Shown here piece by piece: positions 12,628-25,500 of a DNA stretch of 60,000 nucleotides. Both the position numbers and the translations under genes were made by a program. The DNA is from Hydractinia symbiolongicarpus. Lineage: Eukaryota; Cnidaria; Hydrozoa; Anthoathecata; Hydractiniidae. The DNA lies in the NCBI RefSeq assembly GCF_029227915.1, contig NC_079880.1, forward strand, positions 12,181,501 through 12,241,500, read 5' to 3'. Each line of letters opens with the position of its first letter. Position 1 is the stretch's first letter. Under the pieces are notes generated by a model. It worked only from the letters and a program-made list of their open reading frames with translations. It made no database searches and was not told where the DNA came from.

Positions 12628-15003
12628 ATGACAAAAAAGTCTAAAAAGAAAGCTGTAAAGACTGGCTTTAGATCAGCTGAAAGTCCTCGTGTAACAACCT
12701 TTGCACTTGCTTCAAATATAACCCCACAAGGTAATGTCATAGCTAAGTTAAACTAGATGATGTCCTCTTATTACATCGACTGTAGCTATATAGCTAGCTA
12801 AGCTTTTTTAGTAATTTAATATAGAAACGTTTTCGCTCTAATAAATTTATAAATTTAATTTTAACATATCTATTTCAGACAAACATGGTATCTCAACTCT
12901 TTCATTGGAAATGGAACAAACTAATATTTACAACCAACCAAAAAAATATCAAACAAGAGCAGACAAAAGACGTGTCAAAGAAGAAAAGCAAAAACAACTG
13001 CTAGAGGCTTACAATGAGGAGAATAACAGACGATTGGTTTTTCCTATTGACTTGTGGTATATTTTATCACAGTATATTATGCCCGAGCAAGTGGGTATCT
13101 ATGCAGCAATTTGTAAGAGCTGTCACTATGTCTGTTCAACAAAAAAATTTTGGATGGACTTGTATAAGCGGTAAGTGAAGGATGAGCTGTACAAAAGTGT
13201 TTCAGCTGACAAAGAATTTATATATCCTCTTTGTTGGATTGTTTTTTCTGAATTGTCTTAAGTAAATAGGGTATAAGTTGCTTAAATGGTGGACAACTTG
13301 CATGATTTTTATGTAAGTTGTCCATGCAGTTCCATAGACATATGATAACAAGTTTGTATTAATTTGTCTAGCAATTTGAGAGTGCATCAAAAATATTATA
13401 TGCATTGTTTAGGTTTTAAGGATTGATTGGTTAGTTAAAATGGTGCAACAAGAAAAAATGGCTACTTGTGCACAAAGGTGTAGCATTTTTATATTTCAGC
13501 TGCATTGTGCATGCAGCTTTAAAAAAAGTGTTGCATGAAATTGATTTAATTTAATTTTGTGTCACAATGTTATTCGTAAAATTTGCAGCATTGCGTGAAA
13601 AAAAAGAAGAAATTATACCTGCCACCATGATGCAATTTTGCCAGTGCCTGCAATCCAACAAAATTGCATTATATGCACACGAAAAAGTTGCACTATATGC
13701 ACATGAAAAAGTTGCACCGTGGTCCCAGGTCTTAAAGGGAACACAAGCTATATAATGATGTTGGATTTTTATTATAGAGCTTAAACAGTTATTTAAATTT
13801 TTTAAAAAGCTATTTTCATTCTCAAGTTATTCACACTTTAAAAATGTCAGATGTAATTATGCTGCATATATAAATTTTGATGTCATATTTAAATAGCAAA
13901 TTTTGACATTTTCTACTCTTTTTTTTAAAAAAAACGCTAGTTTCCTTGTCCCAGAAATTCAGAGAATTTTGCAGAATTTAATTTTGCGATTGCATGTTGT
14001 GAATTCTAGGAAATTTAATTTGCCAATTTCTGTTAAAATCACAAAAACTAATTCCATGTGTTTGAAAAAATTTCCCACTGTGAAAATTTGTGCCTTTAAT
14101 GAATAAAAAATGGCAATCATGGTACAACATTAAGCAAGGCAAGAGCAAATTCGTTGAAAAGAATAATCAAATTGTTAAATCTCTTCCAATCAAAAAACAT
14201 TTCTCTTCTGCATTTAAAACTTGTCTGTGACACAAGACTTTCTTTTTTTTTATTAAATTGAATAATCTGGTCTGCAATTTTGCACCTTGTATATTTTTTT
14301 AATTTTTGTGAGGTGTATAGGACACAGAGTCTGTCATGCTGCTCGTATTACCAACGTTTTCTATTTCTATAGCTTGATCACAAATAATCTAGAATGTTAT
14401 GATTTTTTCCAATTTAATCTTTTTAAGGTGTATAACAGATTCAAAATCTCTTCCAAGCCACTTGAAACCAGAAGCTATTACAACAAAGGTTGGATTAAGG
14501 GCGCGTGTGATTAGATCCTTATATCATATGTATAAACCATTCACTGAACGAGTCATTTATGATCCAATAATAGAGTCAACACATCAAGTGGAATATAAAA
14601 TTTGCGAATCACATTGGTGGAAGCGATTGTCTTTATGTAGACGAAACATTACCGTGTGGGTTTTTTACTTTAAACTTGTCCCTCCGGAGCATTTAGAGAA
14701 AACAAACATTTTTAAGGTTCAAGACTTGGTCAACCACAATCCTGAGAAACATAGTTCTCTTCTTCAAGTAACTGTACCGTCACTGATAAACATGCTGAAT
14801 TTGACTGGCCAGTGTTTAACCAGTGTTGGTGTAAGTGTTAGCAGAGACATGAAACATCACAGATTAAATTGATATTTCACAACTATAGATCAACAGGCAA
14901 ATACTTTAGTAGTCAAGCGAAAGTTATTATAATGGAACCAGTGTTGGAGGTTAAAGTCCTGGATTGGTGGCATCCGGAATATCCACATCCATTTGACAAA
15001 TAA
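12628..15003 (+). CDS. TMEM183: TMEM183 orthologue (F-box-like, membrane-linked), frameshifted near the C-terminus
   Basis: Three exons: 12628-12730 (ATG at 12628, acceptor just before at 12625), 12879-13170 and 14428-15003. Phases agree at both junctions. The product (about 323 residues if the frame were intact; human TMEM183A is about 376) has a lysine-rich N-terminus and an F-box-like segment (FPIDLWYILSQYI ... FWMDLYKR). Next comes the strongly conserved VIRSLYHMYKPF block, then LLQVT, the DMKHHR block and a final LDWWHPEYP block. These match vertebrate TMEM183 in order and wording. The expected membrane stretch after LLQVT is only weakly hydrophobic here. Molecular function in animals is poorly known; an F-box role is inferred from family similarity. 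The frame breaks at 14866-14868, where one base appears missing. The literal frame stops at TGA 14870-14872, 130 bases before the conserved end. A repeat copy begins 27 bp after the final stop. Confidence 0.9.
13289..13323. repeat. Short inverted repeat in TMEM183 intron 2
   Basis: TGGACAACTT and AAGTTGTCCA are perfect reverse complements separated by about 15 bases. Confidence 0.6.
13668..13725 (+). repeat. Short tandem repeat in TMEM183 intron 2
   Basis: About 22-bp units of the type GAAAAAGTTGCACTATATGCACAT occur two to three times in a row. The rest of the intron to 14427 is AT-rich non-coding sequence, part of it (13900-14100) with TTTTGCGATTGCA/AATTTAATTTGCC-type repeats of degraded look. 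Confidence 0.6.
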
Positions 15004-15029
15004 TTTTTTTAGAAGTTTCTTAATAAGTC

Positions 15030-15148
15030 TTTTATATCCACGGGTTCGCCCGTTCTTTTTATACTGCATTGCATGCGTCTCGCTACTTACTAACTGTGCC
15101 ATTTTGTGTGACAGATAGAAGAAAAAATACAGCTATTATTATAGGGCT
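15030..15148 (+). mobile_element. Mobile repeat family R1, copy 1 (diverged)
   Basis: It contains CCACGGGTTCGCCCGTTCTTTTTATACTGCATTGCATGCGTCTCGCTACTTAC and CATTTTGTGTGACAGATAGAAG, matching other copies at 31188, 35018, 37700 and 40396. It lies in the probable 3' untranslated region of TMEM183. Confidence 0.7.
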
Positions 15149-15149
15149 G

Positions 15150-18100
15150 TGTTTTCGAAATCTGAATAATACAACAATTTTTTTCATTCGTTGGTTTATT
15201 CGCCAAAAACTTTCAAATTTACTAGTAATTGAAATTTTCTAGCTAATGTGCAATATACCAAACCTTCTTTGTGCTAGTGTGCTTTCATGTCAGAGAAATT
15301 CTTTTAATATTATGACTTGGTATTCTAAGATACGTGTCTAGACACTTTTTTCTTATAATTTTAGAATTTTGAAATTTTTATTATAATATGTTCCTTAAAT
15401 TATATGTTCCTTAAATTTGACGATTCTTAAGTTTGAAGTTTTTTTGTAACAAAACACATGCGTATATCGGTATATGCTGCAGCGCAGTATAAGTTTATAT
15501 TTTGATAGGAAGTGTTATAGCTAGATAGATTACTTTATTGAATTAGATCTTCACGCAATAAGCCGAAAATTGTAAGTTTGAGTTTTCTAAAGGCTTGCTT
15601 CCGTTTGCTTGTATTTATGAAGTTAAAGGTTTTGTTTATTTCCACAAGCGATAACAAAAAGACTCTGAGTTTTTTTGCGCTATGGCAGTACATGCAGTAA
15701 AATTGAAACATGGCTTAATTTTCATGCGACAAAAATCAAGAATTGTTTCGCGCGAATGTGTTTTTCCGCGAACGTGTGTTTGCGCAAAGCCATTTCATAT
15801 CGAATTTTTTGAAATCAACTTTGTGATGGAGATATGGAACAATAGCCAATCAGATCACTTAAAAATAAAATGATTGCATCACTCTTTACATCGCTCGCGC
15901 TATTTAAAAACAAATTGACACATGAATTTAATGGAAATGACATAAGCGGTAAAATCGCTGTCCCAAAAATCTCCGTCACGTTTTGGGCTAAGCCACAAAA
16001 ATCTGCTTTATCCATCTTTAGTCAATTCAAACAAATTTTAGTTTCGTTTGAATATTTCAGTTCTGCATTTAGTAAAATGTCTCAGATGCTTCGGACGCTG
16101 TGTAACAAACAATTCGAATATGCCACGTGATATGTTTAGTCTGATAGCTCAACCTTGTCCCCAGGATCTTCACAAGATTGTAGTACACTCTAGTCTGTTT
16201 TCAAAAGAACACCAATTCAAGTCAAAGAATCACCTAGGGAGTTGTTTTTATGGTTAACTAAATTTTTTTAACTCAAAAAGAAAACTCCAAAAAGTTATTT
16301 TTATGCACAATATTTACCACAAATTTATGTAAAAGTTCTGTAATGTGAGTATTCCCAATACAATTATGAAGTCGCCTCCTCTCATTCTATTTTCATTACC
16401 TAAAACATCTCTTACTGGTTTCATGGTTCATTGAACATCATACTTAAGTATGGGTTAACAAACAGTTAAATGATTTGATCAATAAATCTGTTGTCAATTT
16501 TAATTTCAATGTGACCTGGTTTTTCCCACAATTGGTTTTACTCCATTTATATATATCTTCCCAGCAATAATATGAACACCAAGAATGATGTGTAAAAATT
16601 TTCTTCTTTTTAACTATAATTGTGTTTATTTTGTTGGGAATGAATAATTTTTATAAAGCTTTTGTTGAAGCTTTTGTAATTAACATAATTCTTATTTTTG
16701 TATTTATCATTATCTTTTATAACTCTGTTAATTAAGGCGTAATAAGAACCAGGCTTTAGGAAATATAACGATCAGAAGTTGACAATGTTACCACAAGAAA
16801 TTAAACGCCCCCACGCTTTTAAATAAACGCCCTTAAAGATAACTCCCCTCAGAGGGAGTAATGAGTTTGGGCGAAATCTTGTATAACTTTATTTTCTACT
16901 TTTGTTATTTACATGCAAATGGTAAGTAAACTAACTTTTTCCCAGTCCATATTTTGTTTCACTAGTATGATTAAGAGATAAAATGCACTGCGGTGTTACA
17001 ATGAGAATATTTTTTAAAAAAATTAAACGATTTCTTGCTAACAGGTACAACCTAATTTGGGCACGTTTTTCTTAAATTTTGCTATATTTAGGCCTAAGTG
17101 TGTGGTTCAATTTTAGCGTTCTTATTTACACTCTCTGTTTATTTTCGCTAAATCTTGCAAAGCACTTGTTAGAGACACTTCTGGTTTTTATAGGCAATGT
17201 CTTTTAATCAAAACATTAGGCTTAAATCTTGTAAAAAACGAAGCAGCAGCTAACAACATTGATCTCAGTAAAAACTTGTGAAGAAACTCAGTAAAAACTG
17301 TGTTACTTATAAAAATGTAATGTGCGTGTTTTAGCAACATTCTTTCCAAATAATTTCTTGTTGTTGGTTTGACATTTAACAACAAAAAAGATGAATTTCA
17401 ATTTTAGAAATACTAAAAACAAAAACATCAAATTTATTTTCCTCAACATAGTGGCCATTTATTTTTTAGATAATAAATGCTTCATTGTTTTCACATGTTT
17501 CTTGTTTAATTAATAAATTGTCATTAGAATGGTATTGTCATCATAGTGTATGTAGAGAATTTTAATAGCTGCCTACTAAAAAATGTGACTTGAGCCGTGA
17601 TTGTAAACAGAGTGGTATATTTGGATGCAAAGGAATCAAAAGTTTGTTCATTTGCTTGCTTTTTGTTTATTGTGTTTTACCGAAGCTTGTTTATTGATAA
17701 ATTCATTTATATATAAAAAAATATATATAAGCCATTTGGAAATCATAAACGTGTTAATTATAGTTTCGTTTCAAATATTTAAAATGATTTGAAAGTTTGG
17801 TTTTATTAAGAAAAAAGGCTTGTCTACCATAGATAACTTTCTGTTTCGAATTTCAAGAAAGTAGGAATCGATAAAAACAACAAATGAATGAGTTTTAGTT
17901 GAACATTATTAAGCAAGGTAAGTAGATAATCTAGCTTCCATAAAGACATGCATTTTTATGTCTGTTTTACGATAGTCTGTCCAGTATTATACATTTGTAT
18001 ATTTTGTGTGAAATATTAAGAAGTGAATTTTAAATGTTGCAAGTTTAATTTCATGAAAGTGAGCATATTAATTAGAGTTTCAGATTTGTAGCATTGTTTA

Positions 18101-21100
18101 ATATATATTGTACCAACAAAAATTTGTTTACTAGACTGTTTTAATACTGTTTTGCTGTAAATTATTTTTTTCTGTGTTTTTCATATGGGCTATTTCTGTG
18201 TGAGTCCATTTTTACGTGATAAATAATATCACTTGCCAATATAACTGTTATCATATTCAGAACTGTTTTATCGAACTGAGAATATTGAATTTTAAACCTT
18301 TATTCGTTTCTTTTGCTCAGAGCATCGTGAACTTTTTACCCCAAACGCAGTATCAGTGGTAAAAACGTTTTAGCTAAGTCTTGATCACTCTTAAGAGCTT
18401 AAAAAGTGCAAAACAATAAAAATCTCTATAAAGGATAAAGGTGAGAGGTGGGAACATTTTTAGATCAAATCAGGTTATTTCTAACAAAGTTAACAATTGC
18501 TTACAGTCACAGTGATTTATTTATCAAAGTTAGCACAAGTTAGTCGGAACAAATGAAAAAAAGACTATTATGTTAAAATGAAACCAGTAACACCAAAATA
18601 GAACAAAAAGCAACTGTCTTTCGTTTTCGGTGCAATTTTTATTTTATTTACATCAAAGAAATATGTCCCTTGTGACGTTCTTATAAAGAGCATTTTTTAG
18701 GGGAGGACATTTTAGGCTCTAGCATCTGCGTGGGAAGCAAAAAGATTTAAATGCTAGGTAAAAATAGAGACGATATAAAGCGAGATCCTTTTTAGACTAT
18801 TATTTACTTGTAGGTATCTTTCTATCTGCCATTAGTCTCACATCGCTCTCTCACGACATTCTTTCACCGCGTTGTCGTGTGAAAACACAATACGTAAAAG
18901 AAACCTCTCTTCTGCAAGCTCCTAGCACCTTTCTTGCCTTCCACACAGATGTTAAAGTTTAAAAAAGAGTTTGCTGCATAAACTTGATCAAGTGATGTAG
19001 CACAAGCCATCTATAGCTACATAGAAAGATGTGTAATGATGTGAAGTAACCAGTTCTCTCACTAATAGGAGGATTGTTATGTAAATCTTTCATCGTAACT
19101 ATTTGTTAACTCGCTTGATAAACCGACAATCAGATAAGTTAGTGAGCGTAGTATGTCTCTTTATTATCCTCTTCCCAGGGTCCCGTGGCCTCTGAACCGT
19201 TACTGTTATTAAATGAAGCAAAAAGCAAAATGCCCTGGAAATGTGGTTAACCTCTGGTCTTGCTGCAAACAAAGTCTATAAAATTACTTTTGAGTGATGG
19301 CTGCAACATTGGTGATACCAATTCCCCTATTTCAAGGTAAAATATATAGAATACAAGAACCTATGTTTTTGTAAGATAAAAAAACCGCTTATAAGAAACT
19401 TATTATTATTGGAGAGCTCAAATTTTAAGACAAGATTATTAATTAAATATCTCTACAAAGTTTTTATTTTAACGTATTTCTTTTTTATTTTTGTTCGTTA
19501 GTATGAAACTGATAAATTAAAGTTAAATACAGAAGACATTCCAATCTGAAAAAGTTAGAAACCAAAATATTCTTCTTCAGATTCTGACAAATATCGTGAT
19601 AGGTTCATATAAATATAAATGAGAGGGGAAAAGTTGTAAAAAAATGTTGTTGACTAAAATTTGACCAACAAATGAAATGTTTTCAGACTATGCAAAACTC
19701 AACTGTGATAAAAAGCAGGCCAAGCGAGCACTGTAAAGCAGGATTCAAGACTTTTGCGAGCTCAAAAATTACCCTGGTTTGTTTTGATATTAATCAACAA
19801 ATAAAATCTAGTTTTCTGAAACCTTAGGCAACTTCATAAAACTTCAGATAAACAAAAACAATTAATAACCTTAGATGCTTTTCCCGAGACCAGCCAGCTA
19901 AAACAATAATAGAAAATAATATAATAGTTCTGTGTGTTGTATCTTTTAACAAGTTATTTCTTCTCACTACACATAACCACTAATAATTCTCATACAGATA
20001 CACTGGACTGAAATCGCTCGGAACCCTCACTAGTCTCATAAAAACCAAACAAAATCGGGGACATGACTAAGTCCATTTTCTGAGATCTTACGTCATGATT
20101 TCTTGCATTTTTCAATAGTAGGTCGCTTATGAATATACTTGACTTCTACTATGCGTAACAGTAAATTTGATAATACAAACAAAACAACGAGAGTTTAAGC
20201 AGATTAGATTTCACTTGGAATTTAACGGCTTTATGGCCTTAACTTCCAAACACAATCTCTTAAATCATCCTCCATTTCTTATGATATTAGGGTAAGAATA
20301 GTCTAAATTCAGTAGGAATTTATAACTCTCGAGTCTTAAATTTCTACCCTTAGGTCCCAAATAACCCCCCTTTCAAACCGCTTATTAACCCCCCCCCCCT
20401 CCCCCCTATTTCGGGACCTTAGAGTAAATTCAAAGTGTCACATAATATAAAGCAACAGAGTATTCTGTTGAATAAACTACAAAAATTATTCAAATTTAAG
20501 CTCGTGGAACAATATCCTAATGTTAGTTCATAATGGTGTCATAACTAATTCAATTGGTTAAAAAACTGGATAAGCATGCACATACGCACGTAATCCCTAA
20601 TGTTAAAGCTCATTTTTTAGTGCTTGCACAGTTTCTCAAAGTTAAAAATTTGTCTAGGTGCACAATCGCTATTAAAGAAGAGTCTAAAATGCAGACAAAT
20701 AAAAACGACCAGCAATGCTAAGGAATAAGAATCAAGTCCAGACTATGTCTACTAGTCGCCTTTATGATAAAACGTTCTATAGTGAAGGATATATTCATTA
20801 GCTTTCTGAATGATTAAAATGATAGGAAGGAAGTGTACTACCGTGTTTTGAGAATTTAGAATATCCAAGAATTTTTTAAAAACTCCCATTTACAAGTTTG
20901 TTGTTGTTATTTATACCTAGGGTAAATCAACATCATTAAAATAATTAAATGGTACCTACCTTTTAAAAAGTTTTGACATTTCATTCAAGGACGGGCGAAC
21001 AAAAAACTATTTTGTAGCAGCCAGAAAACAATTTAAAAAAAAATTTCTAAATTCTAACATATACTCAACTTCTTTTCCAAGGATTTTAGACTCTCATCAG

Positions 21101-21400
21101 CACTGCGCTTATTGCTTGCCATCCGATATGCAAAAAGAGACAACAGGTTCTAGGATAGAGGTTGAACGTATACTAAGATCTAATATGAATAACAAATAAA
21201 TACCCGATGTTGCAACTAAGTATCTATATATATTCCTAGCAACATTTTTACAGCATTTTCATGACTGTTTGGGGTGAAAATAAGTAGTTTTTAGATTTAC
21301 TTACCAAAAAATAAGATCTTCTTTCACTCAAGAGAACCAAGAATGTTTAAGTACTATAGTAATAACACCAATTTTATAACCTTCGTTTAAATTTTATTGT
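15150..21400. other. Long non-coding interval
   Basis: No spliceable coding exons are evident. Open frames at 15682-16257 overlap in several frames and lack splice context or known motifs. AAACGCCCCCACG and AAATAAACGCCC repeats occur at 16800-16840. A C-rich tract (13 C, T, 6 C) is at about 20390-20407. A TATA-like CTATAAAA at 19277 precedes an ATG at 19297 and a possible GTAAAA donor, but no second exon is evident. Confidence 0.55.
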
Positions 21401-21658
21401 GCGGAGCCAGCCCACCTAAACGAGGTAGTTTGTTTTCTGCATACAGACAACCAGTTAAAAGTCTCCCCGGCAAGTGGACCAGACTGATTTATATTTTGAG
21501 CCTACTGTGTTGTCGTTCCGCAACGTTTTTGGGTGAAGTTTTACCGTTTTACCGTACGTGAAAGACAAACCAGTCCGTCTGGTCTTCAACATCGACACTG
21601 GCCGTTATGAGCTTTTATTCAGCGCAGTTTGCCTCCCTTTTAAGAACCAGCCCTTGTC
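21400..21658 (+). other. Possible 5' leader exon of the PDZ-SH3 scaffold gene
   Basis: This is a relatively GC-richer stretch ending in a strong donor (CTTGTC|GTAAGT at 21659). The next plausible acceptor is CCTTTTTTTAG ending at 22518, directly before the coding start exon. An ATG at 21607 would open a short upstream frame of about 28 codons that stops at TAA 22551-22553 (or nearby) before the main ATG. Transcription start and exon 5' end are guesses. Confidence 0.35.
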
Positions 21659-21825
21659 GTAAGTATTTATGGTAAGGATTTTTTATTCTTATAAGAGAAC
21701 TTCTTAGCACGTAAGATAAGTTAATAAGTTAAAAATAAGTTATCTGTGGAAAAATTCTGTAAAAAAGCTCTACATGTATCCTCACTAAATTATATTATTA
21801 TGTGCGAAAAAATGTTCTATTGTCT

Positions 21826-21885
21826 TGCGTCTGAAAGGTCGTAGGTTTGAACCCCACATTAGACCGTTGTCTATTAGCGCAGACA
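21826..21885 (+). repeat. SINE fragment with B box
   Basis: GGTCGTAGGTTTGAACCCCAC resembles a tRNA T-arm and B box, but no matching A box or tRNA fold is present. It is probably a truncated tRNA-derived SINE. Confidence 0.4.
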
Positions 21886-22159
21886 TTTTACAGATTTCTG
21901 ATTTCAAATTGGACGTTGGACCTTTGACTTGGGCTACCCAATGATAGCAAACATGGACCATTTGGGTTTTAAGTCATCAATTATAATCCAAATGGGCACC
22001 CGGCCCATTTAAAAGGTTTAAGGTAGGACAGAATAAAAAGGTGCCACTTTAAGTTTCATTGACTCTATTGACTTTTATCGCCAGAACTGCGAAGCTTAAA
22101 CAAATCAAGTACAAAGATCCCACTGGTTGATAAATTTGTCTTTCCTGTTATGTTTAAAA

Positions 22160-22325
22160 TGTCATAGTGTTACAATCTGATTGGTTATTTTATTTATTAT
22201 ACCATGTGCCAAAATAATATTGTTTTAAAATTTGTTGCTATAAAAATAGCAGTTGTAACAGGTTTATAGTCACTGTTCTGGACTCTTAGTGTCATAGTGT
22301 TACAATCTGATTGGTTATTTTATTG
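22160..22325 (+). repeat. Direct repeat pair around 130 bp apart
   Basis: TGTCATAGTGTTACAATCTG followed by ATTGGTTATTTTATT occurs at about 22160 and again at about 22290, essentially identical. Each contains ATTGGTT, an inverted CCAAT motif. The pair lies in the presumed first intron, 240-400 bp upstream of the coding start. Confidence 0.7.
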
Positions 22326-22366
22326 TTTGGAAAAATTAAATGTCAAACTTGATTTTTTAGTATCCT

Positions 22367-22475
22367 AGTACTGATCTATATATTTTTATATAGATCAGTA
22401 CTAATATCTGCAGTGTCATTAATTATTATTAATTATTATTAATCTATATTTTTTATATTTGCAGATATTTATTTT
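22367..22475. repeat. Nested inverted repeats
   Basis: AGTACTGATCTATAT and ATATAGATCAGTACT form a near-perfect palindrome at 22367-22402. Outside it AATATCTGCAG (22403) is matched by TGCAGATATT (near 22463) across ATTAATTATT repeats. The layout suggests a fold-back element relic. Confidence 0.65.
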
Positions 22476-22563
22476 AAATTATTTTTTATATTTTAAACTA
22501 TAATATCCTTTTTTTAGAATATATAGATAATCCCAAAACAGAAAAACATTAACTTAAATATAT

Positions 22564-25500
22564 ATGGTGTTTTCATTGCCATCCAAAATGTCTACAGATA
22601 CAGAAAACAATATAAGTAAGTAAAATTTAATTACTTGGGAATACTTCTGGAGTGAATGGACCTTTCCGGAATTTCCTAATTTAAAGAGGTCGATACAAAA
22701 AATTATCCCTAAGTTCCTTGGCAAAAGGTAGCAAAAAATACCTAATTTCGAAAATGTTTCTATTCGTTAAGTGCCTCTATTTCAAGCTGAAAGTTACGGT
22801 CAAACCCATATATGCTATTTTCATATAGCAGAGCTTTCTAAGAATAGCCTTGTTTTTAAAATAATTATTTTCTTCAATTCTAAAACAATCCAACCAGAAA
22901 ATTATATTGATTTAGTTTTGATATGATAATTGATATTCTATCTTTACTCATTCATTGCAACATAGAACGTTCGACGGATCAGAAGACTTTATAGTCTGCT
23001 AACAAGGTCAATAAAACATAAATAATTTTGTAACTTGCTTATTTTACAGTTTCTCAACATGACGTTAATAACGACTGGAAAGGTAATATCTTTATTTATG
23101 ATCTGGTTAGCTACTTTCAACCGGTTTATACGGAAACTTGGCAGCGTGATTGGCTAAAAAGCACGGTATAAATTTAACCTCATAGCAACAAAAATGGTAG
23201 CTATAAATGTAAACAAATAAAATTGCTGGAGAGTTATTCAAACTTAGCTAGCTACATACATACAGACTCAAAAATCAAGTTAAAATAAATATAAAATCTA
23301 GTCACTCTGCCCGAAAAACAGCGGGAAATGTTGATAATTTTAAATTCTATGCTTTTTGTTATATATGAACATTCATCAACACAATGAGAAACAAGACAAA
23401 CGGCATCGAATTTGTGTAACAGTGTCTTTCTCCGACGAAGAATAAATCTTGATAAATTCTGTATAAATGCTTATTCGATTGTTTTGTTTCGAAAACAAAC
23501 GCTTTTTCGTTTACCGACCTTCAAAAAAACTTTTCCCTTAAAAACATATCCTAGGCATATATAAATACTAAATTTACAGCACATGCTCTTTTTATTACTA
23601 ACGCTCACCTCAATAAGTTTTTGAAATGTTAGCCAACTCTTAGACTAACTTTTTGATAGGGTTTTTTCTTTGCGAGACATCTTCCACAGGTTAATTAGAA
23701 CATTTGATAAATCAAAAAAATAAATATTTTTTTTATCTCTCGTTTTTGCATAGACAGACATGTGCTGTATTTTGTATATTGAATTTTAAGTGAGTGTCTA
23801 TTTTGTTAATGTTTGTCAATTATTCAAAACTGTGCTAAAAAAATGTTATTAGATATTGCAGAAAAATTAGTAAAAAATAATAATAGGGCTTTCACGAAAC
23901 AAGAGGAAGAGCTATCTGCTAGTCTTTTGTGAAAAAGTGTTCGAATGTAAGGAGTCGAATTACAGCTTCTAGTATGAACAGTATTTTTTAGATTTGTTAG
24001 CTATGCTTCATGAAATTCCAGGCTATGAAGAAGTGACAGAGCCATTAGATGTTATGATAAAAATAAGACAAGTCAATGAACAAGTAAGGCAACTGCAGCT
24101 CGAGCTGAAAACATGCAACGAGCTTTTACGAGAAAAAGAAGAATCATCAGCGCCACAAGACAAAAAGATGTTAAGATATGCCTCGATGATTCAAACGTTT
24201 GAGGAACGAATTAAAGACTTGGAAAATACCGTAGACGATCAGAGTCAAATGTTGAGAGAAAAAGACATTGAAATAGAAAACATAAAAAACGCACAGGTGC
24301 GTGTGAATAATCGAGCAAAAAATTGCAATCTTGGTAAGCCAATGTGCGAATGCCATAGCCACATATTAAGGCAGTTGAGAGATAAACTTGAAAAATTTGA
24401 GAGATAATATTTAACAGTCTAGCACTTTTTCAAACCTGTCCCTCTCATTCCCATTTTTTTTTTTTTTTTTTTTTTTTGCTAGTAGGTTAGTTGGAGAGTG
24501 GTAAGTTTTGAATTAAGCAGTTTTATCAAAGCTTCTTTTTGTAGGGTAAAAACATAAAGATGTAATAAAATTTAACCATTTCTCTTCAAAAATTTAACAA
24601 AATAATAAGTATCTTGTTAAGCAATCATTGAAGTCAATATTGCCCGTTACCCACTTCAAGAAATCCTAATTTCAAATATTTTAATTCAAACCGTTCAAGC
24701 AAGTCAAGGTTTCCTGTTTTACAACAGAATCTTTTGCGCGTTGTTTTTCGTTTATTTGTACTACCAAGGAGGTATAAACCTCATTGGTAGTATTAACAAC
24801 CTTACACAATTGCACAGAAAGAAACTAATCAGACATTACGCAACTCGGTGAAAATGTACGCATGATACCTGCGAAACTTTTTTAGTACAAGATGAAAATT
24901 AGGCTGAACAAAATTAGCGAAACCTGCTAAGAATTGTTCCTGCTAAAAGAAAGCATTCCTAACTCATCAAAAATTTCGTATAATACACGTTTTCCGAACT
25001 ACATAGTTTTTAAAATTTTAAAATTTTTGAAGTTTTGACTTTGAGATCACATTCAGCATCATTGAATTGGTGTGTGTATAAATTTTTAACGTTATACAAC
25101 ATGTGAAAATGCTGTTTTGGTGGTATTAATTTTACGATTAAGTCTTCTTAATCCTGCGTACATATTCGCCGTGCATATTTCTCGCATAACCACATATACT
25201 ATCCGTTGCATAATGTCTGATTTGTTTTATTCTGTGCAAATGTGTAAGGTTGTTAGTATTACCAAGGAGGTTAAACTTCTTGGGTACTACAAATAAACGA
25301 AAAACAACGCGCAAAAGATTCTGTTTAACAAAAAGAAAACCTGGAATTGCTTGCACTAGTAAATGAATAAACTTTAAATTTCACAAAAAATGACAGAAAA
25401 TGCAAAAAAATATAATATGAAACTTATCATATAACCAGCACCACATTATAACCTGCAGTAACAGTGAAAGTCGTAAGGCTCCATTCATAAATCGCGGGTT

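Noticed and set aside
14836-14868. A GT...AG segment in TMEM183 whose removal would restore the frame
   Set aside because: It would be a 32-nt intron, too short for splicing, and would delete the conserved DMKHHR block.
15682-16257. Overlapping plus-strand open frames
   Set aside because: Three frames are open over the same stretch with no splice sites, motifs or protein-like bias that favours one.
25138-25356. 72-residue minus-strand frame
   Set aside because: It lies on the right arm of the intronic inverted repeat; the left arm does not keep the same frame, so coding is unlikely.
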